A stretch of DNA of 64,000 nucleotides from Arthrobacter frigidicola (GTDB taxonomy: Bacteria > Actinomycetota > Actinomycetes > Actinomycetales > Micrococcaceae): NCBI GenBank assembly GCA_003602285.1, contig QZVU01000002.1, positions 434,001 to 498,000 of the forward strand. The letters are read 5' to 3'. Numbering within the stretch: position 1 is the first letter of the stretch; each line of letters begins with the position of its first letter. Below, piece by piece: positions 24,388 through 32,411 of the stretch. Below the pieces are notes generated by a model. It saw only the letters and a list, made by a program, of their open reading frames with translations. It had not been told where the DNA came from and searched no databases. A program made the translations under genes and the position numbers.

Positions 24388-25608
24388 CTATGCCTCGGTG
24401 TAGGGGAGGAAGGCTTCAACGCGGAAGCCTCCGCCGCTGCGCGGCGCGGCCGACACGGTGCCATCGTAGAGACGCACGCGCTCACTCATTCCGGTGATGC
24501 CCAGCCCGGCTCCTGCGGTGGCGGGGTCGGCCGCCGCACCCCGGCCGTCGTCGTCGACGGTGATGCTCAGCCCGCGGGGGCCGTAGCTGAGCGTGACCTC
24601 GGCGGTCGTCTGGGGTCCGGCGTGCTTGAGCACGTTGGTCAGCGCTTCCTGGACCACGCGGTAGGCGGTGAGTTCGGCGCCGAGGGGAAGCGGCCGCCGT
24701 GGCGTGTCGATGCGGCGGCAGGACACGCGGATGTCCGCCCGCCGCACCGACCTGACGAGGGAATCGATGTCCTCGAGGGTGGGCAGCGGACGCGTAGACG
24801 CACTTTCGTCGCCGCGGAGGACGCCGAGCAGGCGCCGCATCTCGCGCAGCGAGCCGCGTCCGGTGTCCGCGATGGTGCCCAAGGTCTGCGCCGCAAGTTC
24901 CGGTTGCTGCGCACTGGCGTACCGTGCGCCGTCGGCCTGGGTGATGATCACCGACAGGGAATGCGCGACGATGTCATGCATCTCCCGCGCGATGTGGCTG
25001 CGCTCGTCGGCGGCGGCAAGGTCGCGTTCCTGCTGGCGCTCGACCTCAAGGCGCCGGGTGCGGTCCTCAAGGGCCTGATAGGCCCGACGCCGCGACCGGG
25101 CAAGGTCCCCCATTGTCCAGGCCAGCAGCACGAGCGACTCGACGAGGAACAGCGAGATCAGGAACAGCGCCCCGCCCCCGTTGACACCGAGGAAGGTCAG
25201 CGACCCGCCCCCGCCGAGGCCAAAGATCCCCCCGTACCGCACCATGCCTGCGGCTGCGCCCAGCAGGGCGAACCCCAGCCCGACGAGGCTCGCCCACCGC
25301 GGGCCGTAGGCGGCCAGCGTGTAGACGGTGATCAGGATGACGATCTGCGCCGGAACCGGGTCGATTCCCGCCAGCAGCTGCAGCACCGAGACCCCGGCGA
25401 CGATGCCGGCCGAGGGCAGCAGCCGGGACCGGCGCCAGGCCAGCGGTGCCACCAGGGCGAAAGTCACAGGGATGAGCAGGGGATCTCCGGCCACCCCGCG
25501 GGCGATGAGCGGCAGGATCAGGAGCACGAGCAGTCCCAGTGCGAGGCAGGCGTCGACCGTGCCGGGATGCGCGCGCACCCAGCGCGCGAGCCGGAGGTGG
25601 AGGTCCAT
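24388..25608 (-). CDS. NarL-family sensor histidine kinase
   Basis: A 406-residue kinase. About six hydrophobic segments fill residues ~15-170, with little extracellular sequence, then a HisKA_3 region with the phosphorylated His in SHIAREMHDIVAHSLSVI and a short ATPase domain (NVLKHA; DDDGRGAAADPATAGAGLG). Such intramembrane-sensing kinases often detect envelope damage together with an ABC transporter. The ATG at 25608 is preferred over a TTG three codons earlier. It is the first gene of the kinase-regulator pair. Confidence 0.9.
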   Translation of the reverse strand: MDLHLRLARWVRAHPGTVDACLALGLLVLLILPLIARGVAGDPLLIPVTFALVAPLAWRRSRLLPSAGIVAGVSVLQLLAGIDPVPAQIVILITVYTLAAYGPRWASLVGLGFALLGAAAGMVRYGGIFGLGGGGSLTFLGVNGGGALFLISLFLVESLVLLAWTMGDLARSRRRAYQALEDRTRRLEVERQQERDLAAADERSHIAREMHDIVAHSLSVIITQADGARYASAQQPELAAQTLGTIADTGRGSLREMRRLLGVLRGDESASTRPLPTLEDIDSLVRSVRRADIRVSCRRIDTPRRPLPLGAELTAYRVVQEALTNVLKHAGPQTTAEVTLSYGPRGLSITVDDDGRGAAADPATAGAGLGITGMSERVRLYDGTVSAAPRSGGGFRVEAFLPYTEA

Positions 25609-25675
25609 GAGGTTCAACTCTAGGCCCGGCGGGGCCCCTGCTGCATCCGACCCAGGGTGGACATCGCACGCTTCG

Positions 25676-26194
25676 CTAGGTGCGCAGCCAGCGGTTCAAC
25701 TGAACCGCCTGGCCGCGGTGCGTACCGGGATGGGAGCCCGTGTTCCGAAAGCCGGCACGTTCGGCGACGCGTTCGCTGGCGGTGTTGCCCGCCATGGTCT
25801 CCAGCGCCACGGCGGAAAAGCCCTGCGAGGACAACCACTGGGTGAGAAGGCGCACCGACCCGGTGGCCGCGCCCCGGCCACGGCCGGCGGGGGACAGGAC
25901 ATAGAAAAGCTCGGGTTCGGCGCCCTCAACCTCGGCCATCCCCGCAGTTCCGACGGGCAGACCGTCGAGGAGGACCGCATACCGGCCGGCGAGCCGCTCC
26001 CGGTGACGCTCCTGGGTCCGTGCAATCCGCCGCCGGGCGTAGTCCTCGTCCATGTCCGCCGGGTAATACGTCCACGCGGGCACGTCGGGTACCCGGCTCA
26101 GCTCGTATTCCAGCCGCCAATCCTCATCGGTCAGGGCCCGAAGGGAAACACTCTCGTCACGGAGCTCGCTGGGCAGCGGGACGGGGAAGGCCAT
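25676..26194 (-). CDS. GNAT family N-acetyltransferase (RimJ/RimL-like)
   Basis: A 172-residue acetyltransferase. The N-terminal SVSLRALTDEDW, the central ELFYVLSPAGRGRGAATGSVRLL (acetyl-CoA loop RGRGAA) and ETMAGNTASERVAERAGFR are typical of ribosomal-protein or amino-group acetyltransferases of the RimL kind. ATG 26194 starts the conserved sequence; no strong ribosome site precedes it, and the open frame continues upstream, so the start is less certain. It diverges from the P-loop protein at 26334 over a gap of 139 bases. Substrate unknown. Confidence 0.82.
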   Translation of the reverse strand: MAFPVPLPSELRDESVSLRALTDEDWRLEYELSRVPDVPAWTYYPADMDEDYARRRIARTQERHRERLAGRYAVLLDGLPVGTAGMAEVEGAEPELFYVLSPAGRGRGAATGSVRLLTQWLSSQGFSAVALETMAGNTASERVAERAGFRNTGSHPGTHRGQAVQLNRWLRT

Positions 26195-26333
26195 CAACCG
26201 ATTCTTACACCGACGGCGGAGGATCGGAACCGGTCCGGCGGCAAGCGGATGTGAAGCACAAAAGCCGGTGCCGGCGGGTCTTTCCCCCTTGCGCGGCCGA
26301 CCGGTGACGGAATCGCACGCTACATTGGAGCCC

Positions 26334-26879
26334 ATGGCTCCCGCTCAGCGCGTCCTCTTCCACGGGGTCACGGGCAGCGGGAAGTCCTCGGCCGCCCGCG
26401 CCTATGCCGCGGCCGCCCGGCTCCCCGAATATTCGGCCGATGACGATGTCGGGTGGCTTTCGGGCTGGCAGAACCGGCCACCCAAGGAGCAGCGCCTCAT
26501 TGCCGCCGGTATTGCCGCGCAGGAGTGCTGGGTCATCGACAGCGCCTATTCGGGCTGGCGGGACATCATGCTCGCCCGGGCGGACCTCGTGGTGGCGCTT
26601 GATTACCCGCGGTGGCTCTCGCTGTGGCGCCTGATCCGGCGGACAGCCCGCCGGTGCGTGACCCGGGAGGAGGTGTGCAACGGCAACATCGAGTCGTTCC
26701 GCCGGGTGTTCACCCCGGATTCGATTCTCCTGTGGCACTTCACGGCGTTCCCGCGGAAACGGGAGGCACTCGAACGGATGAAGGCGGACCCGGCCATGCC
26801 TCCAGTGATTTCGTTCCGGCGTCCGGCGGACCTCGACGCCTGGATCGACCAGGTCGGGCGGGACGCCGCCGGCGCCTGA
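26334..26879 (+). CDS. P-loop kinase-like protein (adenylate kinase/FlaR-type)
   Basis: A 181-residue protein with a Walker A motif GVTGSGKSS at ~9-17. The later features DLVVALDYPRWLSLWRLIRRTARR and FRRPADLDAWI resemble the small 'topology modulation'/adenylate-kinase-like family. These proteins probably phosphorylate a small molecule, but none is well characterised. GGAG lies 5 bases before the ATG. The gene converges with the LysR gene 16 bases downstream. Confidence 0.78.
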   Translation: MAPAQRVLFHGVTGSGKSSAARAYAAAARLPEYSADDDVGWLSGWQNRPPKEQRLIAAGIAAQECWVIDSAYSGWRDIMLARADLVVALDYPRWLSLWRLIRRTARRCVTREEVCNGNIESFRRVFTPDSILLWHFTAFPRKREALERMKADPAMPPVISFRRPADLDAWIDQVGRDAAGA

Positions 26880-26895
26880 TGGCTTCGCGCCGGAG

Positions 26896-27774
26896 CTATC
26901 CCAGTTGTTCGTCGACGGCCCGCACAAAGGCGGCGACGAGGGAACGTCGGTCGGCCCGCCGCCAGGCCAGCGCCAAGACGGCCGGCGGCAGGCCGTCAAC
27001 CGGACGGATGCTGACCTCGGATCGGCTGTAGAGATGCGCGTTGCCTTCGGACAGCAGCACCACCCCGAGCCCGGAGGCGACCGCCTCGAAGACCGCATCG
27101 GGGGTCTCGGCGGTCGCGCCGATGACCGCAGGCCTGCCGTTCCGCTCCGGTGCGGCGATCCAGAAGTCCCGCAGCGTTCCGGCCTCGGGGGGCAGGGCAA
27201 TGATCGGTTCCTCGAGCAGGTCGGCGAAGGCGACCCGTTCCTGCCGCGCCAGGGGATGGTCGGACGGCAGGGCGACACACCGCCGTTCCCGGACGATGGG
27301 GAGGACGTCAAGATCGTCGGACGGCACGGGCAGCCACAGGAAGGCGACGTCGCTGGTTCCGTCGTCGAGCCCGGCGCTTGGGTCGCTCCAGCTCACGAGC
27401 CTCAGGGAGGGGATCACGCCCGGGCTCAGTTCCCGGAACCGCGCCAGCGCGCTCTTTTGCAGTCCGCGGCCGACGGCGGTCTGCATGCCGATGACAATCC
27501 GGCCGGCCGTCGCCGCGGTCCGGAAATCTGCGAGTGCCTCATCCCAGCGGGCGACAATGTCCCTCGCGGCGGCGACCAGGGTCTGCCCGGCAGTGGTCAG
27601 CACCACCCCGCGGGGATGCCGGTCGAGGACGGGGAATCCCAGCTGTCGTTCGAGTGAGCGAAGCTGCTTGGACAGGGCCGGCTGGGCGATGAACAACCGC
27701 TCGGCGGCCCGCGTGATGCTCTCCTCCTCGGCGACGGCGATCAAGGCCCGGAGGTCGCGCAGGTGAACGTCCAT
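26896..27774 (-). CDS. LysR family regulator
   Basis: A 292-residue LysR-type regulator. The N-terminal helix-turn-helix is intact (HLRDLRALIAVAEEESITRAAERLFIAQPALSKQLRSLE), and residues ~90-290 form the periplasmic-binding-like effector domain. The ATG at 27774 begins at the usual distance before the helix-turn-helix; the longer open frame runs across the promoter and into the divergent gene and is rejected. It diverges from an aldo/keto reductase gene, its most likely target, with a 17-base palindrome between them. Confidence 0.9.
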   Translation of the reverse strand: MDVHLRDLRALIAVAEEESITRAAERLFIAQPALSKQLRSLERQLGFPVLDRHPRGVVLTTAGQTLVAAARDIVARWDEALADFRTAATAGRIVIGMQTAVGRGLQKSALARFRELSPGVIPSLRLVSWSDPSAGLDDGTSDVAFLWLPVPSDDLDVLPIVRERRCVALPSDHPLARQERVAFADLLEEPIIALPPEAGTLRDFWIAAPERNGRPAVIGATAETPDAVFEAVASGLGVVLLSEGNAHLYSRSEVSIRPVDGLPPAVLALAWRRADRRSLVAAFVRAVDEQLG

Positions 27775-27784
27775 ACGGGAAGGA

Positions 27785-27801
27785 TATGCCGCATCGGCAT
27801 A
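27785..27801. promoter_or_regulatory. LysR-type operator palindrome
   Basis: TATGCCG-CAT-CGGCATA, a perfect 7-3-7 inverted repeat that also contains the T-N11-A pattern of LysR sites. It lies 11 bases before the lysR start and 83 bases before the aldo/keto reductase ATG, a normal place for an autoregulatory and activating site. Confidence 0.65.
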
Positions 27802-27883
27802 CCTGCCGGTCTTGGTGTCCGAACCTCCCGCGGATGCACTCTGGAGTCGGTCATCCACCCGGTCGTCAGGAACAGGAAACATC

Positions 27884-28939
27884 ATGAATTCCAACGCAGC
27901 CGCCGCAGCCGCCTCCGTCAATTCCACGGCGCCCACCCCTTCCCCCGGTGCCTCCCCGCTGCCAGCCCGTGCACTTGGACCACTCCGGGTGCCGGCCATC
28001 GGATTCGGCGCGATGGTTCTCAGCCCCGGAATGTACGGCGAAATTGACGAACCACGGGGCCTGCGGGCCCTCCAGGCGGCCATCGACGCAGGGGCTACCT
28101 TCATCGACACCAGCGACGGCTACGGTCCCGATGGGCACAACGAGCGGTTGGTGGGCAGGGCCATCGCCGGCCGGAGGGAGGACGTCGTGGTCGCCACCAA
28201 GTTCGGCTTCCGGATGCTCCCCGGAGCCGAACCACACCGCTTTTCGGTGGGATTCACCTTTGGTGAACTGGCAGTCAATGCCGATCCCCGGTATGTCCGT
28301 GCCTACGCCGAACAGAGCCTGCGCGAACTCGGGACGGACTACATCGACCTCTACTACCCCCACTTTCCGGACCCCCGGATTCCGCTCGAGGAGACCGTTG
28401 GGGCAGTCGCCGATCTCGTTGACGCCGGGCTGGTAAGGGCCATTGGTCTCTCGAACGCCACGGCGGAACACCTCCGGGCCGCCCACGCCGTCCACCCCAT
28501 CGCCGCCGTGCAGACCGAATGGTCGATGTGGCGTCCCATTGACCAAGAGCTGCTCCGGGCCGGGCGCGAACTTGGCGTGGGATTCGTCGCCTGGTCCCCG
28601 CTCGGAGGGGGATTCCTGACCGGCAGCGTCACCCGGATCGATGAAGGCGACTTCCGCCGCAATGCTCCCCGGTTCTCGGACGAGAACCTGGCGGTGAACA
28701 ACGACCGCTTCGCGCCCATCCGGTCAACCGCCCACGAACTCGGCCTGACCCCCGGTCAGCTGGCCCTGGCCTGGCTCCTGGCCCAGGATCCGGCGGTCGT
28801 GCCCATCCCCGGAAGCCGCACGCCGTCGCACATTCTGGAGAACGTCGACGCCGCCACGACCCTCCTGCACCCGGACACCCTCGCCCGCCTCGATAGCGTC
28901 CTCGGGGGCATCTCCGCGGCCGGTGCGACCCTGCTCTGA
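27884..28939 (+). CDS. aldo/keto reductase
   Basis: A 351-residue NADPH-dependent reductase of the AKR fold. Catalytic tetrad positions are visible: Asp in FIDTSDGYGPDG, the usual Tyr in DGYGPDGHNE, Lys in VVATKFGF, and a His in IDLYYPHFPDPRIP; the C-terminal cofactor site is VVPIPGSRTPSHILENVDA. The first ~27 residues are a Ser/Ala/Pro-rich extension before the barrel (LGPLRVPAIGFGAMVL). The ATG at 27884 has AGGAAA 6-7 bases before it. It probably reduces aldehydes or ketones and is likely controlled by the divergent LysR protein. Confidence 0.9.
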   Translation: MNSNAAAAAASVNSTAPTPSPGASPLPARALGPLRVPAIGFGAMVLSPGMYGEIDEPRGLRALQAAIDAGATFIDTSDGYGPDGHNERLVGRAIAGRREDVVVATKFGFRMLPGAEPHRFSVGFTFGELAVNADPRYVRAYAEQSLRELGTDYIDLYYPHFPDPRIPLEETVGAVADLVDAGLVRAIGLSNATAEHLRAAHAVHPIAAVQTEWSMWRPIDQELLRAGRELGVGFVAWSPLGGGFLTGSVTRIDEGDFRRNAPRFSDENLAVNNDRFAPIRSTAHELGLTPGQLALAWLLAQDPAVVPIPGSRTPSHILENVDAATTLLHPDTLARLDSVLGGISAAGATLL

Positions 28940-28995
28940 GGACCGCTCGCCGGCGGTGTAGCCTCGAACCGACCGCTCCGAGGACGAGGGAATGG

Positions 28996-29382
28996 ATGCC
29001 CATGATCGCCCTGACCGAACCGGCCGGCTGCGGCAATGCGCCCCGTCAGCTGGTCATCCGGGACCTCGTGCTCGCCCTTGCCGAGGTCAACGGGGCGCGG
29101 CTGAACGAACTGCTCGCCGAGAAGGTGCGCTGGGACTCGGCCGGCGCTGGGGCGATCGAAGGACTCAGCCGGCTGATCGACAGGCTCTCCGGCCAGGGCG
29201 AGGTGGCCACCATCGAGCTGGCGTCGATCCTCACCCATGGAAGGGAGGGCAGCACCGACGGTGTCCTGACCTTCCGCGACGGACGGAGGCAGGCCTTCTG
29301 CCACGTGCTGCGGTTCGCGTCGGCAGGAAAGACTGCCAAGGTCACGGAGATGAGGAGCTACCTGGTCGACCTGCCGGCCTGA
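28996..29382 (+). CDS. hypothetical protein, possible SnoaL/NTF2-like fold
   Basis: A 128-residue protein without signal peptide or membrane segment. The pattern of an N-terminal helical half (VLALAEVNGARLNELLAEKVRWDSAGAG) and C-terminal strands (GVLTFRDGRRQAFCHVLRFAS, KVTEMRSYLVDL) recalls NTF2/SnoaL-like proteins, but the match is by shape only. GAGGG precedes the ATG by 5 bases. It follows the aldo/keto reductase by 56 bases and may share its transcript. A hairpin overlaps its stop codon. Confidence 0.65.
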   Translation: MPMIALTEPAGCGNAPRQLVIRDLVLALAEVNGARLNELLAEKVRWDSAGAGAIEGLSRLIDRLSGQGEVATIELASILTHGREGSTDGVLTFRDGRRQAFCHVLRFASAGKTAKVTEMRSYLVDLPA

Positions 29383-29400
29383 GGCCCGTGCCTCGGCCGG
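29374..29400 (+). terminator. terminator-like hairpin at the end of the 28996 gene
   Basis: CCGGCC (29374-29379), one bulged T, GAGG, a 6-base loop, then CCTC-GGCCGG: a 10-bp stem with one bulge that overlaps the stop codon of the upstream gene and faces the convergent MOSC fusion gene. Confidence 0.45.
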
Positions 29401-29431
29401 TGTAGGCCAACGGCGCCACGGAGCGCCCCGC

Positions 29432-31183
29432 TCAGCTGTCGAGCACGACGTCTTCGGTGGGGCGGGCGCAGCAGATCAGCGCCTGGCTGTCGGCCGGCGT
29501 TTCGAGGGGAACGGGCTGGTAGGCAACCTTCCCGGAGATGACCGCGGTGAGGCAGGTGTGGCACACCCCGGTGCGGCAGGACCACCGGGTGGGCACGTCA
29601 CAGGCCTCGGCGAGTTCGAGCAACGAGGCGTCGCCCGCGCGCCACCGGGCGGTGAGGCCGCTTCGGGCGAACGTCACCGCAGGCCCGGTGCCGGGCTCGC
29701 CGGAGGGCTGGTGCGGGGGCGCGGTGGAGGCATCGACGAGGCCGGGATTGATCGGCGGCAGCGTGCTGAACAGTTCGGAGTAGATTGACCCGGCGTCGAC
29801 GCCGAGGTCGGTGAGCGCATCCGTCATGCTGCCGATGAAGGCGGGGGGACCGCAGAGGTAGGCCGCCGCGCCCGCGGGAACCCTTAGGGACCGGAGCTGG
29901 TCGGCTGTTGGCCGGCCGCTGAACGAGTCCGCCACGGGAGTCGCTGCCCGGGTGTAGAAGATGGCGCTGTGGGCGTGGGGGAGCCGGTTCAGGTGTCCCC
30001 GCACCTCCCCGGCGAAAACGTGCTCGCTGGGGTTCCGGGCGACGTGGATCCACCAGATCTCCCTGTCGCTGCCGGTGCGGGCGAACTCCTGGAGCATTGG
30101 GACCAGCGGGGTCGCGCCGACCCCGGCCGAGACGAGGAGTACCGGACCCGTTCCGGCGTGGAGTCGAAACTGCCCGCGGGGGGCGGCAACATCGATGGTC
30201 CCGCCCACCAGCACGCCCTCGTGGAGGTAGCGGCTCACCAGCCCGTGTTCCTCCTGCCTCACGCTGATCCGGTAGGTGTGCGGGTCGGGGGCGTCCGAAA
30301 TGGAGTAGCTGCGGACAGACACCGCCTCGTTTACGGAAACGCGGAGGGTGAGGTACTGGCCGGGGATGATCGGTTCGAGTGGAACGTCGTCGCCCGCGCG
30401 AAGGTACACGGAGGTGATGGTCGGGGTTTCGGGAACGGTCTTCGTGATCGTCATCGGCCGGAATCCGCTCCAGCCGGGCTCCTCGACGGGCGCCCCTGTC
30501 ACGGTGGCCTTTGCCAGATCGGTGTCCAGCAGCTCCTGGAAGGACTGCTGCCAGCCGGGGCTCAGGGCCGGAATGTCAACGGCCTTCCGCAGTGCGTCCT
30601 GCGAGCGGTTCGGGAGGTACAGCAGCGCGTCGGCCTCCGCGACCGTCAGCCGGTGGGGCCCGTCGAGCGTTCGAAGAATCGGGTCACCGGGCCGGACTTC
30701 GCCCTCGGTGATGACCCGCAAGTAGAACCCAGGACGGCGGTGGTCCACCAGGAGTGCGGGCATCCGCGGTTCCCCGAGCCGCATGCCCACGCGGAAGCAG
30801 GTGACGCGGGGCTGGGTCACCTCGAATTCCGCCTCCCCAATGCGGTAGCGGTCCCCGATGCACACTTCGTCGTCGGGCAGCCCGTCGATCGTGAAATTCT
30901 CAGCGAAGGAGCCGGGCGTCAGATCGCCGCGGCCGAGGAAGCCGGACCAGTGCTCGTAGGACTGCCGCTGGTAGACCAGCACCGCCCGCTGCTCACCGCC
31001 GTGCCCGTGCAGGTCGCCCTGGCCGTCACCGTCGATATTGAGCCTGCGGACCATCAGCGGCCGCTCCACCGGGGTCTTGTAGACGCCGGTGTGCACCGTC
31101 TTTCCCTGCCAGGAGACGCCCTTGGGGACTCCAACGTTCAGTGACACCAGCCTGCCGCAGGCCACGCCCTCGACCTCCGTCAT
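29432..31183 (-). CDS. MOSC-ferredoxin reductase-2Fe2S fusion oxidoreductase
   Basis: A 583-residue three-part protein. Residues ~1-215 are a YiiM-like MOSC domain, which binds molybdenum cofactor through a Cys (VTCFRVGMRLGEPRMPALL). Residues ~240-470 are a flavin-binding ferredoxin-NADP reductase module (VRSYSISDAP; LLVSAGVGATPLVPML; AYLCGPPAFIGSMT). The final ~85 residues are a plant-type 2Fe-2S domain with Cys ligands in SCRTGVCHTCLTAV and LICCARP. Electrons would flow from NAD(P)H through flavin and Fe-S to the molybdenum site, probably reducing N-hydroxylated or S-oxide compounds as in YcbX/mARC systems. It is a single gene with no close operon partner. The ATG at 31183 starts the conserved MOSC sequence. 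Confidence 0.9.
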   Translation of the reverse strand: MTEVEGVACGRLVSLNVGVPKGVSWQGKTVHTGVYKTPVERPLMVRRLNIDGDGQGDLHGHGGEQRAVLVYQRQSYEHWSGFLGRGDLTPGSFAENFTIDGLPDDEVCIGDRYRIGEAEFEVTQPRVTCFRVGMRLGEPRMPALLVDHRRPGFYLRVITEGEVRPGDPILRTLDGPHRLTVAEADALLYLPNRSQDALRKAVDIPALSPGWQQSFQELLDTDLAKATVTGAPVEEPGWSGFRPMTITKTVPETPTITSVYLRAGDDVPLEPIIPGQYLTLRVSVNEAVSVRSYSISDAPDPHTYRISVRQEEHGLVSRYLHEGVLVGGTIDVAAPRGQFRLHAGTGPVLLVSAGVGATPLVPMLQEFARTGSDREIWWIHVARNPSEHVFAGEVRGHLNRLPHAHSAIFYTRAATPVADSFSGRPTADQLRSLRVPAGAAAYLCGPPAFIGSMTDALTDLGVDAGSIYSELFSTLPPINPGLVDASTAPPHQPSGEPGTGPAVTFARSGLTARWRAGDASLLELAEACDVPTRWSCRTGVCHTCLTAVISGKVAYQPVPLETPADSQALICCARPTEDVVLDS

Positions 31184-31371
31184 GGCGGAAAGCCTACGTC
31201 GGGCACCGACCGGTCACCAGAGCCGCCCCCTATGGGATGGCCGGTGCTGCGGCCAGGGCCGCGCGGTTCCGCGGAAGATACGTGCTCGTTGCTGCGGCCG
31301 CGGCGGTAGATTACGGGAACCCGTCACGAAGGCTGCCGGTCGCGGCGGCGGCCCGGGCCGCCGCCGGCCCG

Positions 31372-32127
31372 TCAGGAGCCAAGCAGCCCGCGCAGCCACA
31401 GGTCCCGGTTCTCGACAACGTAGGCGGCCGCCCGGCGCCAGTGGTCTCCGTGGCCGGCACGGTACATCGACCCCCACGGTTCCCGCCCGGTGAGGTGCGA
31501 GCGGTGCAGCAGGGCGTGCATGGCCGCGGCCCGCTCCGCCATGGCGCGGGGAAGCTCGCCGCGGAGCTCCTCCCCGGCGCCGTATCCGTCGATGAAGGCG
31601 CGCAGCCGTGCCGCGGCCCGGACGGGTTCCTGGTGATAATCCGAGAGGGTGAATGCCTGTGCCGCGTAGGCGAGATCCCACAGTCTGGTGCTCGGCCCCG
31701 CACCGTCCCAGTCGATGAAGACCCAGCGCTCGCCGATGATGAGGTTCCAGGGAGCGAGATCGTTGTGGCACACCAGATCGGCGGCGGCGGGCGGAATGAG
31801 GACATCCCATCCGCTGGCCTGGCTGCTCTCGAACTCCCGGCTCGCGTCGTGGATCCGGCGGACCATCCGGCCGACCCGGGCAAGGTCCCCAAATGTCAGG
31901 GGAGGGAGCTCCAGGGCGGGAGTGCCGGGGATGAATTCGATGACCTGCCGCCCGGACTCGTCCCGCCCGAACGTCTCTGGTACATCGACGCCTGCCGTTC
32001 GCACCGCGTCCAGAAAGGCGTGCACGGCCGGGGTTGAGGCGGTCCAGGGTTTGCGGACAGTCGCTCCAACGCGCACAACGTCCGGGGCAGTGTTGCCCCC
32101 GGTGAGCGGCTGTTCCTCGGTGTCCAT
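31372..32127 (-). CDS. aminoglycoside phosphotransferase-fold (APH) kinase
   Basis: A 251-residue protein with the APH/choline kinase catalytic core: the Brenner motif CHNDLAPWNLII and the metal-binding VFIDWDGAGPSTRLWDLAY. The upstream nucleotide-binding part is shortened (RQVIEFIPG). Members phosphorylate small hydroxylated molecules; resistance function is not implied. It stands alone, and the 188-base gap to the MOSC gene (31184-31371) shows no promoter or repeat that I recognise. The ATG at 32127 is the first in the frame. Confidence 0.82.
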   Translation of the reverse strand: MDTEEQPLTGGNTAPDVVRVGATVRKPWTASTPAVHAFLDAVRTAGVDVPETFGRDESGRQVIEFIPGTPALELPPLTFGDLARVGRMVRRIHDASREFESSQASGWDVLIPPAAADLVCHNDLAPWNLIIGERWVFIDWDGAGPSTRLWDLAYAAQAFTLSDYHQEPVRAAARLRAFIDGYGAGEELRGELPRAMAERAAAMHALLHRSHLTGREPWGSMYRAGHGDHWRRAAAYVVENRDLWLRGLLGS

Positions 32128-32306
32128 TCCGTCAGACTAGTCGGCCGCCGGCGTTGCTGTGCTTGCCTGACACGCGCTGGGGCCCTGAATCAAATCATTC
32201 TTCCACCCCAGTTTGCTGCATTGGCTAAATGAGTTCATACTCGATTCACGCACAGTGTGACCCTCCCCACACCGGGGGCGGCCGGGGTCCCGGGACCGAC
32301 AACGGC

Positions 32307-32327
32307 AGGCGGCTTCCGAAGCCGCCT
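32307..32327 (+). other. hairpin in the leader of the ABC importer operon
   Basis: AGGCGGCTTC and GAAGCCGCCT flank a single C; as RNA this would fold into a 9-bp stem with a 3-base loop. It lies 85 bases before the binding-protein ATG. No T run follows, so it is not a plain terminator. A separate perfect 12-base palindrome, GGTCCCGGGACC, is at 32286-32297. The rest of 32128-32411 shows nothing recognised. Confidence 0.4.
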
Positions 32328-32411
32328 CCGCGTTGGAAAGCCCCGGAATGCCCGCTGTGCCCGCCATTTCCGCCTCGGCCGACCCACGTCCGGCCAGCAC
32401 GAAGGAGACCC

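Noticed and set aside
24355-25623. 422-codon plus-strand open frame
   Set aside because: Antisense to the histidine kinase with all its motifs; shadow frame.
32128-32411. Lysine riboswitch before the importer-lysA operon
   Set aside because: The leader is too short and has one simple hairpin; the conserved multi-helix core is not visible.
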